A stretch of DNA of 27,856 nt from Isotricha intestinalis (lineage: Eukaryota > Ciliophora > Litostomatea > Vestibuliferida > Isotrichidae): positions 1-27,856 of the forward strand of contig JAJJLU010000601.1 in the NCBI GenBank assembly GCA_023807065.1. The letters are read 5' to 3'. Below are positions 9,073 to 17,476 of the stretch, piece by piece. Under the pieces are notes generated by a model. It was not told the origin of the DNA and ran no database searches. It saw only the letters and a program-made list of their open reading frames with translations. The position numbers and the translations under genes are program-made. Numbering within the stretch: position 1 is the first letter of the stretch; every line of letters starts with the position of its first letter.

Positions 9073-9725
9073 TATAATTTTTTTTACATGCTTTTTTTTA
9101 ATTGAAGTTAATTTTTAGTGTAATGAAATTATAATTTGATTATATTTTTATCAAAATTATTTTACTTGGAAATGGTTTTTTTCCAAAGAATAAAAATTAT
9201 ATTCATTTACCACATTTCATTTATTTTTTATTTGTTCTTTTGTTCAAAGAAAAAAAATAGATTCATTCCACTTACATCAAAGATATTTTTTCTATTTTTC
9301 ATTTTTTTAACATTTTATTTTTTTCAATTGAAATTGTATCATAAATATTAAGATAAAAGTTTTATATATCCCTTTCATTAATTTTTTTTCTCCTTTTTTT
9401 ATTGTATATTTTTATTATATATTCCTTTTTTTCTTTTGATTCTTTCCATATAAATTTAGATGCAAGATCTGGTAGCCATAACATGATTTTTAATTTAAGA
9501 AAGATTTTAAAAGGGAAAATAACAAAAAAGGGACTTATGCAATTTATTTTTTTTGGGGTTTTTTAAATTTTTTGTCTTTTAATGAAAAATTTTAATTATG
9601 AAAAGAAAGGAAAGAAAATTCAGAAAATATAGAATAAATCTCAAAATTGAAAAAGCTTGAAAATTTTAAGAAATTATTTTAACTAAGAAAAAATTATTAA
9701 AATTAATTTATATATTAAAATAATA
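9073..9725. other. Convergent intergenic region with a small mixed-base island
   Basis: 653 bp between two converging genes. The first half is T-rich on the plus strand; an open stretch at 9136-9351 encodes a Phe/Ile/Leu-rich 71-residue peptide that looks like a by-product of T-richness. Around 9459-9490 is a less biased patch containing GCAAGATCTGG and TAGCCATAAC, which stands out from the surroundings. I could not fold it into a tRNA or match it to a box C/D or snRNA pattern. Both flanking 3' UTRs must lie here. Confidence 0.4.
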
Positions 9726-12700
9726 TTATTTAGTTTTTTCAATCCATTGATCTTTAGTAACATAAAATAATAAAATTGATGGTATAGATAAATTAGAAAG
9801 AACATCAATATTAACAATTCCAATCAAAAAATTATTCTTAATAATAATATCGTTTGATTCTTGATTTGGAATTTTAAAATTAATGTCATTATTAGGATCA
9901 ACCTTAAAGTTAATTTTAATATTTTCTTCAATATAATTTAATTTAAATTCTTTATCATCTTTTTTAATTATAATATCTTTAAAACAATTTAATTCATTAC
10001 ATAAAATTTTACTTTCTAAATTAAAACAAGGAATATAAATTACTTGATTTGAATTATTTGATATATTTTCTTCTAGATTTAAATTTTGATAAAAATCCCT
10101 GAAAATATCATATATATTTACATTATTAGAAATAAAATTTTCATTTATGTCTGGGGTCACTTCACTTATAATAATTGAATTTTCATCTTTGGTAGGAATT
10201 AAATAAAATTTAATTCCTGTTTTATTATCTAATAATATAGTAATTTCATTATTTTCTATTCTATTATAATTATAACCTTCAATATTAATTGATATTGAAG
10301 AATTAAATATTGGGCTTATATACATATTCAAACAATGATTAATATAATTACTGGATAAATTATTTTTTGTTGAAGAAGAATCAATTTCAGTTTCATTCAT
10401 TTTAAATTTAAAAGAATTACAAATATTCATTTCTTCAAAATTAATTTCATTTTCAAATATATTTTTATATTTTTCATTGATATTTAAAATTTCATAATTT
10501 TCACTATTTTTTAATTGAGTAAAAATAGAAACAACAGAAAATAAATTAATATATTTATCTTTATTTATAATTATATCCTCATTATTATTATCATTATTAT
10601 TAATTTCTTTAAAAGAAAAAATACAATTATCTTGAATTTCAAATAATTTTTCAGGAATTAATTTCTGCATTGTTATAAAATTATTTCCAACAGTTTCTAA
10701 AATTTCATCTTTATTAATTTTTAAACACATTTTTTGAAATCTAGTATGATTATTTAAATTTTCTAGTTTAACCCATTTAAACATTAAATTATTTTTAAAC
10801 AAATCTCTTATATCATTATCAAAAGTAAATTTATTGTTCTCCTTATTAAATTGATAATATAAATCAATAATAATTTCATCACATTCAATATGTTCTTTAA
10901 TAAATAAAATTAGAAAAGAAATAATATTATCTCTTTCAATATCATTATATGAACTAATATGAGAAATTATAACTTTAATAATATTATTATCAAATTCAAA
11001 ACCAAAGATACAAATTCCTTTAATTAATAATTTATTTTTTTTATCAGAACAAATGATAATTTTAGGAGTATTATATAAATAAATATCTTCAATGATATTT
11101 AATTTAATATTAAAAACAGATTTTTGTATTTCTGGAATTGATTTGTAATAATTATTATAAACTGTAATAAAATTTTTTATTTCTCCTGTAAAAAAAGTAA
11201 AATTATAATTTTCAATTGAATTTTTTTTATATTGTTCTGGAGTCATTGATCTTCTTGAATAAACTGAATCTGGTCTTGAATATTTATTTAAATGTGATGA
11301 ATTTAAAATTGAATTTTTTAATTCATTTATTACTTCGTTTTCTTCTTTTATTTTTATATTTGTTTCTTGTTTTTTAGGTTTTAAATTATCTTTTAAATTT
11401 TTTATTTTTTCTTCTTCTTTTATATTTTTTATTTTTTCTAAATTTTTTATTTTTTCTTTTTCTTCTTTTAAATTATTTTTTTTTTCTTCTTCTTCTTTTA
11501 AATTTTTTTTATTTAATGCTTCCTTTTCTTTTTTCCTTAATTCTTCTATTTCTTTATTTCTTTTTTCTTCTTCTTTTTTTTCTTTTTGTAATTCTCTTAA
11601 TTCATTTAATTTTTCTATATCAATATTTTTCTTTTTTTTTCTTTCTTCATCTTCTTTTTTAATTCTGGCAATTTCTTTTTTTTGTTTTTCAATTTCATTT
11701 TCAATATCTTCATCATCTTCATTTCCAGTATTTATAAACCCTTCATCAAAATCATCAAAGTTATTTTTTATATTATTTTTATTTAATTTTTCATAATTTT
11801 CTTCTTTATTAATACATTCAACATTATCTTTTTCAACTTTAATATCAATTTTATTTTCTTTTTTAATTGGTTCTAATTTTCTTTTCAAATGACTTAAATT
11901 ACTATCATCTAATTTAGATTCATCTTTAACATTATCATCAATAATTATTTTTGTATTTTTTTTAAAAACTTTATTATTATTATTAATATGAATATTATTT
12001 CCTTGATTATTATTATTTTCTTCATTTATTTTCTTTTCAAAACTCATTGTATTAATTTGGAAAAAAATAACATCTTGCATAATAATATATTGACATTGTC
12101 TAATTTTTTTAGATTGTTCAAAAGAAATTGGAATAATATCATTAACAGAAATTAAAAACGGATCTCCTTGATCACTAAAATTATAATTAGTACCTTTATA
12201 ATTATTAATAGGACTTTTACCTAAAAAATCAAGATCAAATCTCATTTTAATTAAATAATTTCTATCAAAATTATATTTATGAAGTTTATCTAAATCAAAT
12301 TTACCATTAATTGTACTATAAGAACATATTTCCCTTATTGAATTCATTGCTAAAACAACATTAATAGAAAATAATCTTATTGATTGAATTGCTTTATGAA
12401 AATCTTTAATAACATAATCTGGAATTTCTATATTTAATTTTATAAATTGACTTTCCATTAGTTTATTTAACTTTTCTATTAATAATAAAGATTTTTCCCT
12501 ATTATCAATTTCTTTTCCAAATTTAATTAAACTATCTTCGAATTTTTTCAAATTTTCAATTTCAAGACAATAAAATTCATTTTTTGCATTAATATTATTT
12601 CCCATTGAATTTATCATTTCTTTGAATATTATTTTATATTCATTTAATACTCCTAAATCTTCCCATAAACCGTTTATTGTTATTTCTATTTCTTCTGGAT

Positions 12701-13007
12701 TTAAATTTCTTATAAATGATAATTCATCATGTTGAGTTGGTTGTGAAGATAAATCATCTTCATAATTATAATTTGAATTATTTTTTGGGATATTTCTTCT
12801 CATTCCTTTTATTTGAGCTTTTATATATTCTATTGCATTTTTTTTCTGTTTTGGAATATTAATATTGTTATTATTATTTTTTATTATTTCTTTGTTATTT
12901 CCTAAATGAAAACGATCATCCCAATTATATTCCCTTTGTTGATTTATAATATTTAATTTTTTATTTTGAGATTTTTTCTTTATATCTCTTACTTGCTTAA
13001 TACTCAT
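9726..13007 (-). CDS. Large protein: helical N-terminus, charged coiled coil, GNAT-like C-terminus
   Basis: A 1093-residue protein I cannot name. After a basic Asn-rich leader, residues about 105-330 form a dense helical, hydrophobic-rich region (L-W-E-D-L-G-V at 114-120; later F-D-R-N-Y-L-I-K-M), more ordered than most of this genome's proteins and probably a conserved domain. Residues about 436-556 are an Lys/Glu coiled coil with repeated K-E-E-E and K-N-L-K-E motifs. Residues about 640-770 have alternating strands and helices (G-I-C-I-F-G-F, then I-K-V-I-I-S-H-I, then F-L-I-L-F-I-K-E-H, then E-I-I-I-D-L) that recall the beta4-alpha3-beta5 core of GNAT acetyltransferases; the acetyl-CoA loop Q/R-x-x-G-x-G/A is not evident, so this may be a degenerate or unrelated fold. 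The C-terminal 300 residues are unassigned. The start is the first ATG. The upstream minus-strand gene ends 140 bp away. Confidence 0.8.
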   Translation of the reverse strand: MSIKQVRDIKKKSQNKKLNIINQQREYNWDDRFHLGNNKEIIKNNNNNINIPKQKKNAIEYIKAQIKGMRRNIPKNNSNYNYEDDLSSQPTQHDELSFIRNLNPEEIEITINGLWEDLGVLNEYKIIFKEMINSMGNNINAKNEFYCLEIENLKKFEDSLIKFGKEIDNREKSLLLIEKLNKLMESQFIKLNIEIPDYVIKDFHKAIQSIRLFSINVVLAMNSIREICSYSTINGKFDLDKLHKYNFDRNYLIKMRFDLDFLGKSPINNYKGTNYNFSDQGDPFLISVNDIIPISFEQSKKIRQCQYIIMQDVIFFQINTMSFEKKINEENNNNQGNNIHINNNNKVFKKNTKIIIDDNVKDESKLDDSNLSHLKRKLEPIKKENKIDIKVEKDNVECINKEENYEKLNKNNIKNNFDDFDEGFINTGNEDDEDIENEIEKQKKEIARIKKEDEERKKKKNIDIEKLNELRELQKEKKEEEKRNKEIEELRKKEKEALNKKNLKEEEEKKNNLKEEKEKIKNLEKIKNIKEEEKIKNLKDNLKPKKQETNIKIKEENEVINELKNSILNSSHLNKYSRPDSVYSRRSMTPEQYKKNSIENYNFTFFTGEIKNFITVYNNYYKSIPEIQKSVFNIKLNIIEDIYLYNTPKIIICSDKKNKLLIKGICIFGFEFDNNIIKVIISHISSYNDIERDNIISFLILFIKEHIECDEIIIDLYYQFNKENNKFTFDNDIRDLFKNNLMFKWVKLENLNNHTRFQKMCLKINKDEILETVGNNFITMQKLIPEKLFEIQDNCIFSFKEINNNDNNNEDIIINKDKYINLFSVVSIFTQLKNSENYEILNINEKYKNIFENEINFEEMNICNSFKFKMNETEIDSSSTKNNLSSNYINHCLNMYISPIFNSSISINIEGYNYNRIENNEITILLDNKTGIKFYLIPTKDENSIIISEVTPDINENFISNNVNIYDIFRDFYQNLNLEENISNNSNQVIYIPCFNLESKILCNELNCFKDIIIKKDDKEFKLNYIEENIKINFKVDPNNDINFKIPNQESNDIIIKNNFLIGIVNIDVLSNLSIPSILLFYVTKDQWIEKTK

Positions 13008-13147
13008 ATTTAAATTAAAAAAAAGAAAAAAGAAAAAAAATTAATTTAAAAATTATTTGTTTTAAAATATAAAAAAAAAACAACTATCAAAATGAAAAAA
13101 CGTATAAAAAAATTAATAAAAAAGAAAAAATAAAAAAATAACCAATT

Positions 13148-15241
13148 TTATTCACCAATATCTGTCTTAATTAAATCCATAAAAGTATTTTTTTTCTTAT
13201 TTTTATTATCAAAATATTCAGGATAAAATTTTTTAAAATCATCTAAAAATTCATTACAATCTCCAATTCTATTATTTCCTGTTTTTTTAACTCTCATATT
13301 AGAACCTTCACTTTGAGATAATTTTTCCATTAAAACTAAAATTTTTTCAATTGGATTTATTTCAGGCTGAGGATAAATAATATCTAAAGCAATTAAAGAT
13401 AATAAATCAATGAATAATGATTGTTCTATTAATATATTATTATCATCTCCAATTTGAGAGTATTGAGAAATTCCAATGAAAAAACTATTTAATTTTGCTT
13501 TACTTATTAAAGAAGGAAATATTTCATAATCTTTACAAAATTTTAAAAAATTTTCTCTTGAAAGATAATTATTTGTATTTTTAGAATAATATTTAAATAT
13601 AGGAGTCATTGATTTATGTGTTATTTCTAATATTTTAATAAAATCTTCAGAATTTTGTAATTCTTTTAAATTTTCTATTTTATCATCTACTTCTATTATT
13701 TTTTCTATATTTGGATTATTTATTAAATTTGGTAAAATATTTTGAGTTATAATATTATCTATTGCTTCTTTTATTTCTAAATTAGGATAAATAAATCTTG
13801 ATATAATTTCTATTCCTATTATAAAAGTATCAAAATCAATATATGCATTTGAATTATTTACTGTTGTGGTTGAATCATTTATTTTTCCTAAATATGTATT
13901 TTTAATATTTTGATTTAATAAAGATAATTTAATAAAAAGAGTGTCAATTTCATTCATTTCTAAACCAAAATTCTTATTTTCTTTTGTTTTTATTAAATTT
14001 GAATCTTTTAAAAATTTCATAAAAGATTTACTTTTCATATTTTTATAATTAAATTGATCTCCAAAGTTACACATTCCTTTAAATATATTTAATAAGTGAT
14101 TTCCATAAACTTCATTTATATAATTTGAATATTCAGGTTCATAATTTTCAAATTTTTTAATACTTGATTGTAACATACTTTTATTATTATTCTCTTCATC
14201 ACCATTTAATTCATTATTTATTTTATCTATTAATTCTTGTTGAATGATTATTGATTGTTTATTATTATGAGTTTTATTTGTTTTTTTTTGAATATTATTA
14301 AATCCATCACTTAATTCAATTTTTTGGAAAAACATTATTATCATTTCTTCTTTCTTAATTTGATTTTCTAAATTCATTGTATTTTCCAATTTTAAAAAAG
14401 TAACTTGAGACATTTTAATTAAACTTCTTAAAAATTTAAAAAAAGTAAAATATTGACCTAAAATATTATGATTATTAGGTTCATATTTTATAATTGAATT
14501 TAGATCTAAATTTTTTAAAATATTCTGATAAAAATCTTTATTATTTGAAATACTTAAATCACTATTTTCATTAGATACTTCACTTTTAAAAATTTGATAT
14601 ATAATACTTTTAGAAAGTAAACCAGGAGTAATATCAAAATCTTTTACAAATTCAAAATATTGTTTAATTGAATTTTCTTGAATATAATTAATATTATCGC
14701 TTATTGAAATTTCATGAGGAAAATAAACTTTATATATATCAAATAAAATAGGAACTGTTGAGATTAAAATTTCTTCACATAAATTAGAATATAATATTGA
14801 ATCTATATTATCTATTTGTTGAATTATTGAAGTATTTAATATTGAATTATTTAAACTTGTATCTAAATTACCATTTATTATTAAATCATATAATGGTAAA
14901 ATATAGTCTTTTATCATTTGAAATACATTTTTTTTTAATTCTATTTGAGAATTATTATTTGGATATTTATATTCGCATACTTTCATTAATGAATTTAAAA
15001 ATTGTTCAAAATTCATACAATTATTTTTATTTTCAGATTTATATATTAATTCAAGACGAGTTTGATTAACGATATTATCTTTTATACCTGATTCTTTAAA
15101 AAGTTTAATAAATTTATTTGATTTTAGGATTTTAGTATTTAACCTTTCACCGTATGAACAATAATATTCAAAAATCTCTTTTAATTTACTTAGAATTTCA
15201 TTTAACTCACTGTCTTTTTGTGACTTATTAACTTTCTTCAT
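13148..15241 (-). CDS. Protein with four p25-alpha/TPPP-like (EF-hand-derived) units
   Basis: A 697-residue protein. Residues 20-120 read like a p25-alpha (TPPP-type) domain: an F-x-x-Y-C-S-Y-G-E helix start, F-I-K-L-F-K-E-S-G-I, then a helix-loop segment ending N-F-E-Q-F-L-N-S-L with the Y-K-Y-P terminus. A second unit lies at about 155-285 (F-E-F-V-K-D-F-D-I, then F-F-K-F-L-R-S-L-I). The pair recurs at about 378-505 (C-N-F-G-D-Q, F-M-K-F-L-K-D, Y-I-D-F-D-T-F-I) and 535-640 (F-L-K-F-C-K-D-Y-E-I, Y-P-Q-P-E). The second halves match second halves best, so an A-B block appears duplicated. Between them lies an Asn/Gln/Ile-rich linker. TPPP proteins bundle microtubules; ciliates have multi-unit relatives tied to cilia, so an axonemal or basal-body role is inferred. 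Canonical Ca2+-binding loops are not seen. Confidence 0.78.
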   Translation of the reverse strand: MKKVNKSQKDSELNEILSKLKEIFEYYCSYGERLNTKILKSNKFIKLFKESGIKDNIVNQTRLELIYKSENKNNCMNFEQFLNSLMKVCEYKYPNNNSQIELKKNVFQMIKDYILPLYDLIINGNLDTSLNNSILNTSIIQQIDNIDSILYSNLCEEILISTVPILFDIYKVYFPHEISISDNINYIQENSIKQYFEFVKDFDITPGLLSKSIIYQIFKSEVSNENSDLSISNNKDFYQNILKNLDLNSIIKYEPNNHNILGQYFTFFKFLRSLIKMSQVTFLKLENTMNLENQIKKEEMIIMFFQKIELSDGFNNIQKKTNKTHNNKQSIIIQQELIDKINNELNGDEENNNKSMLQSSIKKFENYEPEYSNYINEVYGNHLLNIFKGMCNFGDQFNYKNMKSKSFMKFLKDSNLIKTKENKNFGLEMNEIDTLFIKLSLLNQNIKNTYLGKINDSTTTVNNSNAYIDFDTFIIGIEIISRFIYPNLEIKEAIDNIITQNILPNLINNPNIEKIIEVDDKIENLKELQNSEDFIKILEITHKSMTPIFKYYSKNTNNYLSRENFLKFCKDYEIFPSLISKAKLNSFFIGISQYSQIGDDNNILIEQSLFIDLLSLIALDIIYPQPEINPIEKILVLMEKLSQSEGSNMRVKKTGNNRIGDCNEFLDDFKKFYPEYFDNKNKKKNTFMDLIKTDIGE

Positions 15242-15369
15242 ATTTAATTTAATTAATTTAATAATAATTAAATTTTTTTATTTGGTTTTTAAATCTTATT
15301 AATAAATAAAAAGATTATTTTTTTATTTATTAAGGATAAAAATATTATTGAATTAAAAACATTTTATTT

Positions 15370-16152
15370 TTAAAATTTATATTTTATATTATTATTATTA
15401 TTTATTATTATAATTTTTTGGTTTCTTATTCTATTCGTTAAACTTTTATTTCTACCATTAAAATAATTTAGTGAATTAAAAATAAATTTTTTCTCAGGTT
15501 TTTTTTCATTTCTAATAGTATTTTCATTATCTATTGTGTAATTAGTGCTTAAAATTTTATCTTTTAAAAAAATTGGAATTTCATCATTTTTTACAAAATT
15601 ATTTATTTTTTTATTTTTTAAAATAATATTATTTTTTTTTAAATCAGTAATTTTTTTAAAATATCTTTCAGTAAAATTAATTTTGTTAAAATTAATAGGT
15701 TTCCTTCGAATTAATTGATTATATTTTTGAATTTTAACAAACATTCCTTGACCAGGAGATCTATGTTTCATTTCATTTTTCATTAAATCAGATACTAAAT
15801 TTTTTTCTAATTGAGTATATTTTCTATTTTTTAATAATTTTTCTTTAATAGGAATTTTTTCTTTTAAAGTTTCATTATATTCTAAATAATTATCTGATAC
15901 AATATTTGAATTTACATATGCTATTTGAGGCCTTATTTCTTCAAATTCTTCACTTGATAAGGATTTTTTATAATTATGAATTATTTTCTCCTTTATCAAT
16001 TGATTTGTTATGAATGGTAATATAATTTGTTTTTTTTTTGGACTATCATAATTTGAATTTGTATAATCATATATCATATTATCTTCTGTTTGAATACTTG
16101 CATTACATGTTGTTAAATAAATATCTTCTTTAGCATCAGAAAAATTATTCAT
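15370..16152 (-). CDS. Basic 260-residue protein, unrecognised
   Basis: A 260-residue, Lys/Asn/Ile-rich protein with no membrane segment and no domain I recognise. The most distinctive stretch is residues about 111-165: Q-L-E-K-N-L-V-S-D-L-M-K-N-E-M-K, then R-S-P-G-Q-G-M-F (131-138), then Q-L-I-R-R-K-P-I-N-F. It has the varied residue use expected of a conserved motif, in contrast with the Asn/Lys-rich C-terminus, which ends in an Asn run. Of the visible sequence, an N-terminal segment with T-C-N-A-S-I-Q-T-E-D is also non-repetitive. The gene ends 128 bp before the start of the p25-alpha-like gene on the same strand, and the upstream side is an unusually long 1.3-kb gap. Confidence 0.7.
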   Translation of the reverse strand: MNNFSDAKEDIYLTTCNASIQTEDNMIYDYTNSNYDSPKKKQIILPFITNQLIKEKIIHNYKKSLSSEEFEEIRPQIAYVNSNIVSDNYLEYNETLKEKIPIKEKLLKNRKYTQLEKNLVSDLMKNEMKHRSPGQGMFVKIQKYNQLIRRKPINFNKINFTERYFKKITDLKKNNIILKNKKINNFVKNDEIPIFLKDKILSTNYTIDNENTIRNEKKPEKKFIFNSLNYFNGRNKSLTNRIRNQKIIIINNNNNIKYKF

Positions 16153-17476
16153 AATATTAAAATTATAAATATTTTAAATAATAAAACAAAAAAATGTATT
16201 CATAATTTTTATTCAATTTAAAATAATAATAAGTTTTTAATTAATTATACTATCTTATTTTATTAAAGATTTCTTTCCTGTTTAATTATATTTTTTTTAA
16301 CTTTAAATTTTAGTATTACTTATAATTATATATAATATGTATTTATATAAAAGATTTAATTATAGACTTTTATTTTACAATTTAAAATTCATTCATTCAT
16401 CAATTAATCTACATAATTAATTGTTTCAAATATTTGAAAAAATAAAATATTCTGCAGAATTTTAGAAAAATTTTGTTTTTTGCTCAAACAATAATTGAAG
16501 ACCAAAGGTATTTAGTTTTAATATTTTTGATATAGCTTTATCTTATTTTATTTTATTTTATTTTAATCTTTATTTATTCAAATTTAATAAGGAAGATAAA
16601 GATTGTAAAAGTTTTTATAAACAACCATAAACAAAAAAAAATTAAACTTTTAATGTAAATTTATTCTTACTATTATTATTTATCAAAGATTTAAAAAATA
16701 TAAATTTAATTCACCCCAAAAAAATATAAAAATACATTTAATTTATATTTTACAATGTTTTGTATAATATCTTTAATGAAAAAGTATTTAAATCATAATC
16801 TAAAGCAAAAAAATTTCCTGTTTATTTCAATGATATTTAGAATTAATTTTTTTAAATAAGAAATATAATCTATAAAATATTTGATAAATAATCCTTAAAT
16901 TTTAGTGAAATTAATAAACATATTGAAGATATTTTAATTATATTATTTCCTTTTTCATAAAGGGAAAATTTATAAATATTATAAATTAATTTTTAAACAA
17001 TATCTAATAAAAAATTATATTTTAAATATTTGTTATTCTTTTATTACTTTCCATTAAATATATTAAATGATGCTAATTTGAATAATTACATAAAATTTTT
17101 TATCCATTGAAAATTTTTATTCAACCTATTTCTTCAATTGAATAGGAAAAAACTCATTTTCGTATTTTCTTTTTCCTTTTTTCACAGTTTTATTTTTATT
17201 TATAATAATATATGGAAAACTCTCTTTATATAAAATATTCATGTTATTTTATTTTCTTTTATAAAACTTTATTTATATTATCTTATATTTAATATAAATA
17301 ATATTTACTTAACAATTTTTTGTTTAAATAAATTTAATAATAAATAATTAAACTTGTTATAACTATATTTTAAAAATTTGAAGCAAATAAATAATTAAAA
17401 AAAATATACAAAAAAAAAATAACAAATAAAAACCAAAAATAATAATTATATACAACAGATATTTAAAAAAAAGATT
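16153..17476. other. 1.3-kb non-coding gap, the longest in the gene-dense part
   Basis: 1324 bp between the phosphatase stop and the start of the 260-residue gene, about ten times the usual spacing. No open reading frame of credible composition is seen on either strand and stops are frequent. It contains a (TTTTA)4 microrepeat at 16546-16565, a TTCTGCAGAA palindrome near 16450, and an ATTCAA...TTGAAT inverted repeat near 17121-17145. No tRNA-like or GC-rich RNA-like patch is visible. It may carry regulatory DNA, a replication origin or an unrecognised RNA. Confidence 0.45.
16546..16565. repeat. (TTTTA)4 microrepeat
   Basis: Four perfect TTTTA units in the long gap, preceded by a partial unit. 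This is simple sequence and probably of no function by itself. Confidence 0.7.

Noticed and set aside
9136..9351. 71-codon plus-strand open frame encoding a Phe/Ile/Leu-rich peptide
   Set aside because: It lies in T-rich spacer DNA and its composition follows from poly-T; it lacks the Asn/Lys/Glu codon pattern of real genes here. A tiny membrane protein is not fully excluded.
13148..15241. Canonical EF-hand Ca2+-binding loops in the four-unit protein
   Set aside because: The helix-loop-helix feel is there, but no 12-residue loop with the D-x-D-x-D-G pattern is present, so p25-alpha-like is the better label.
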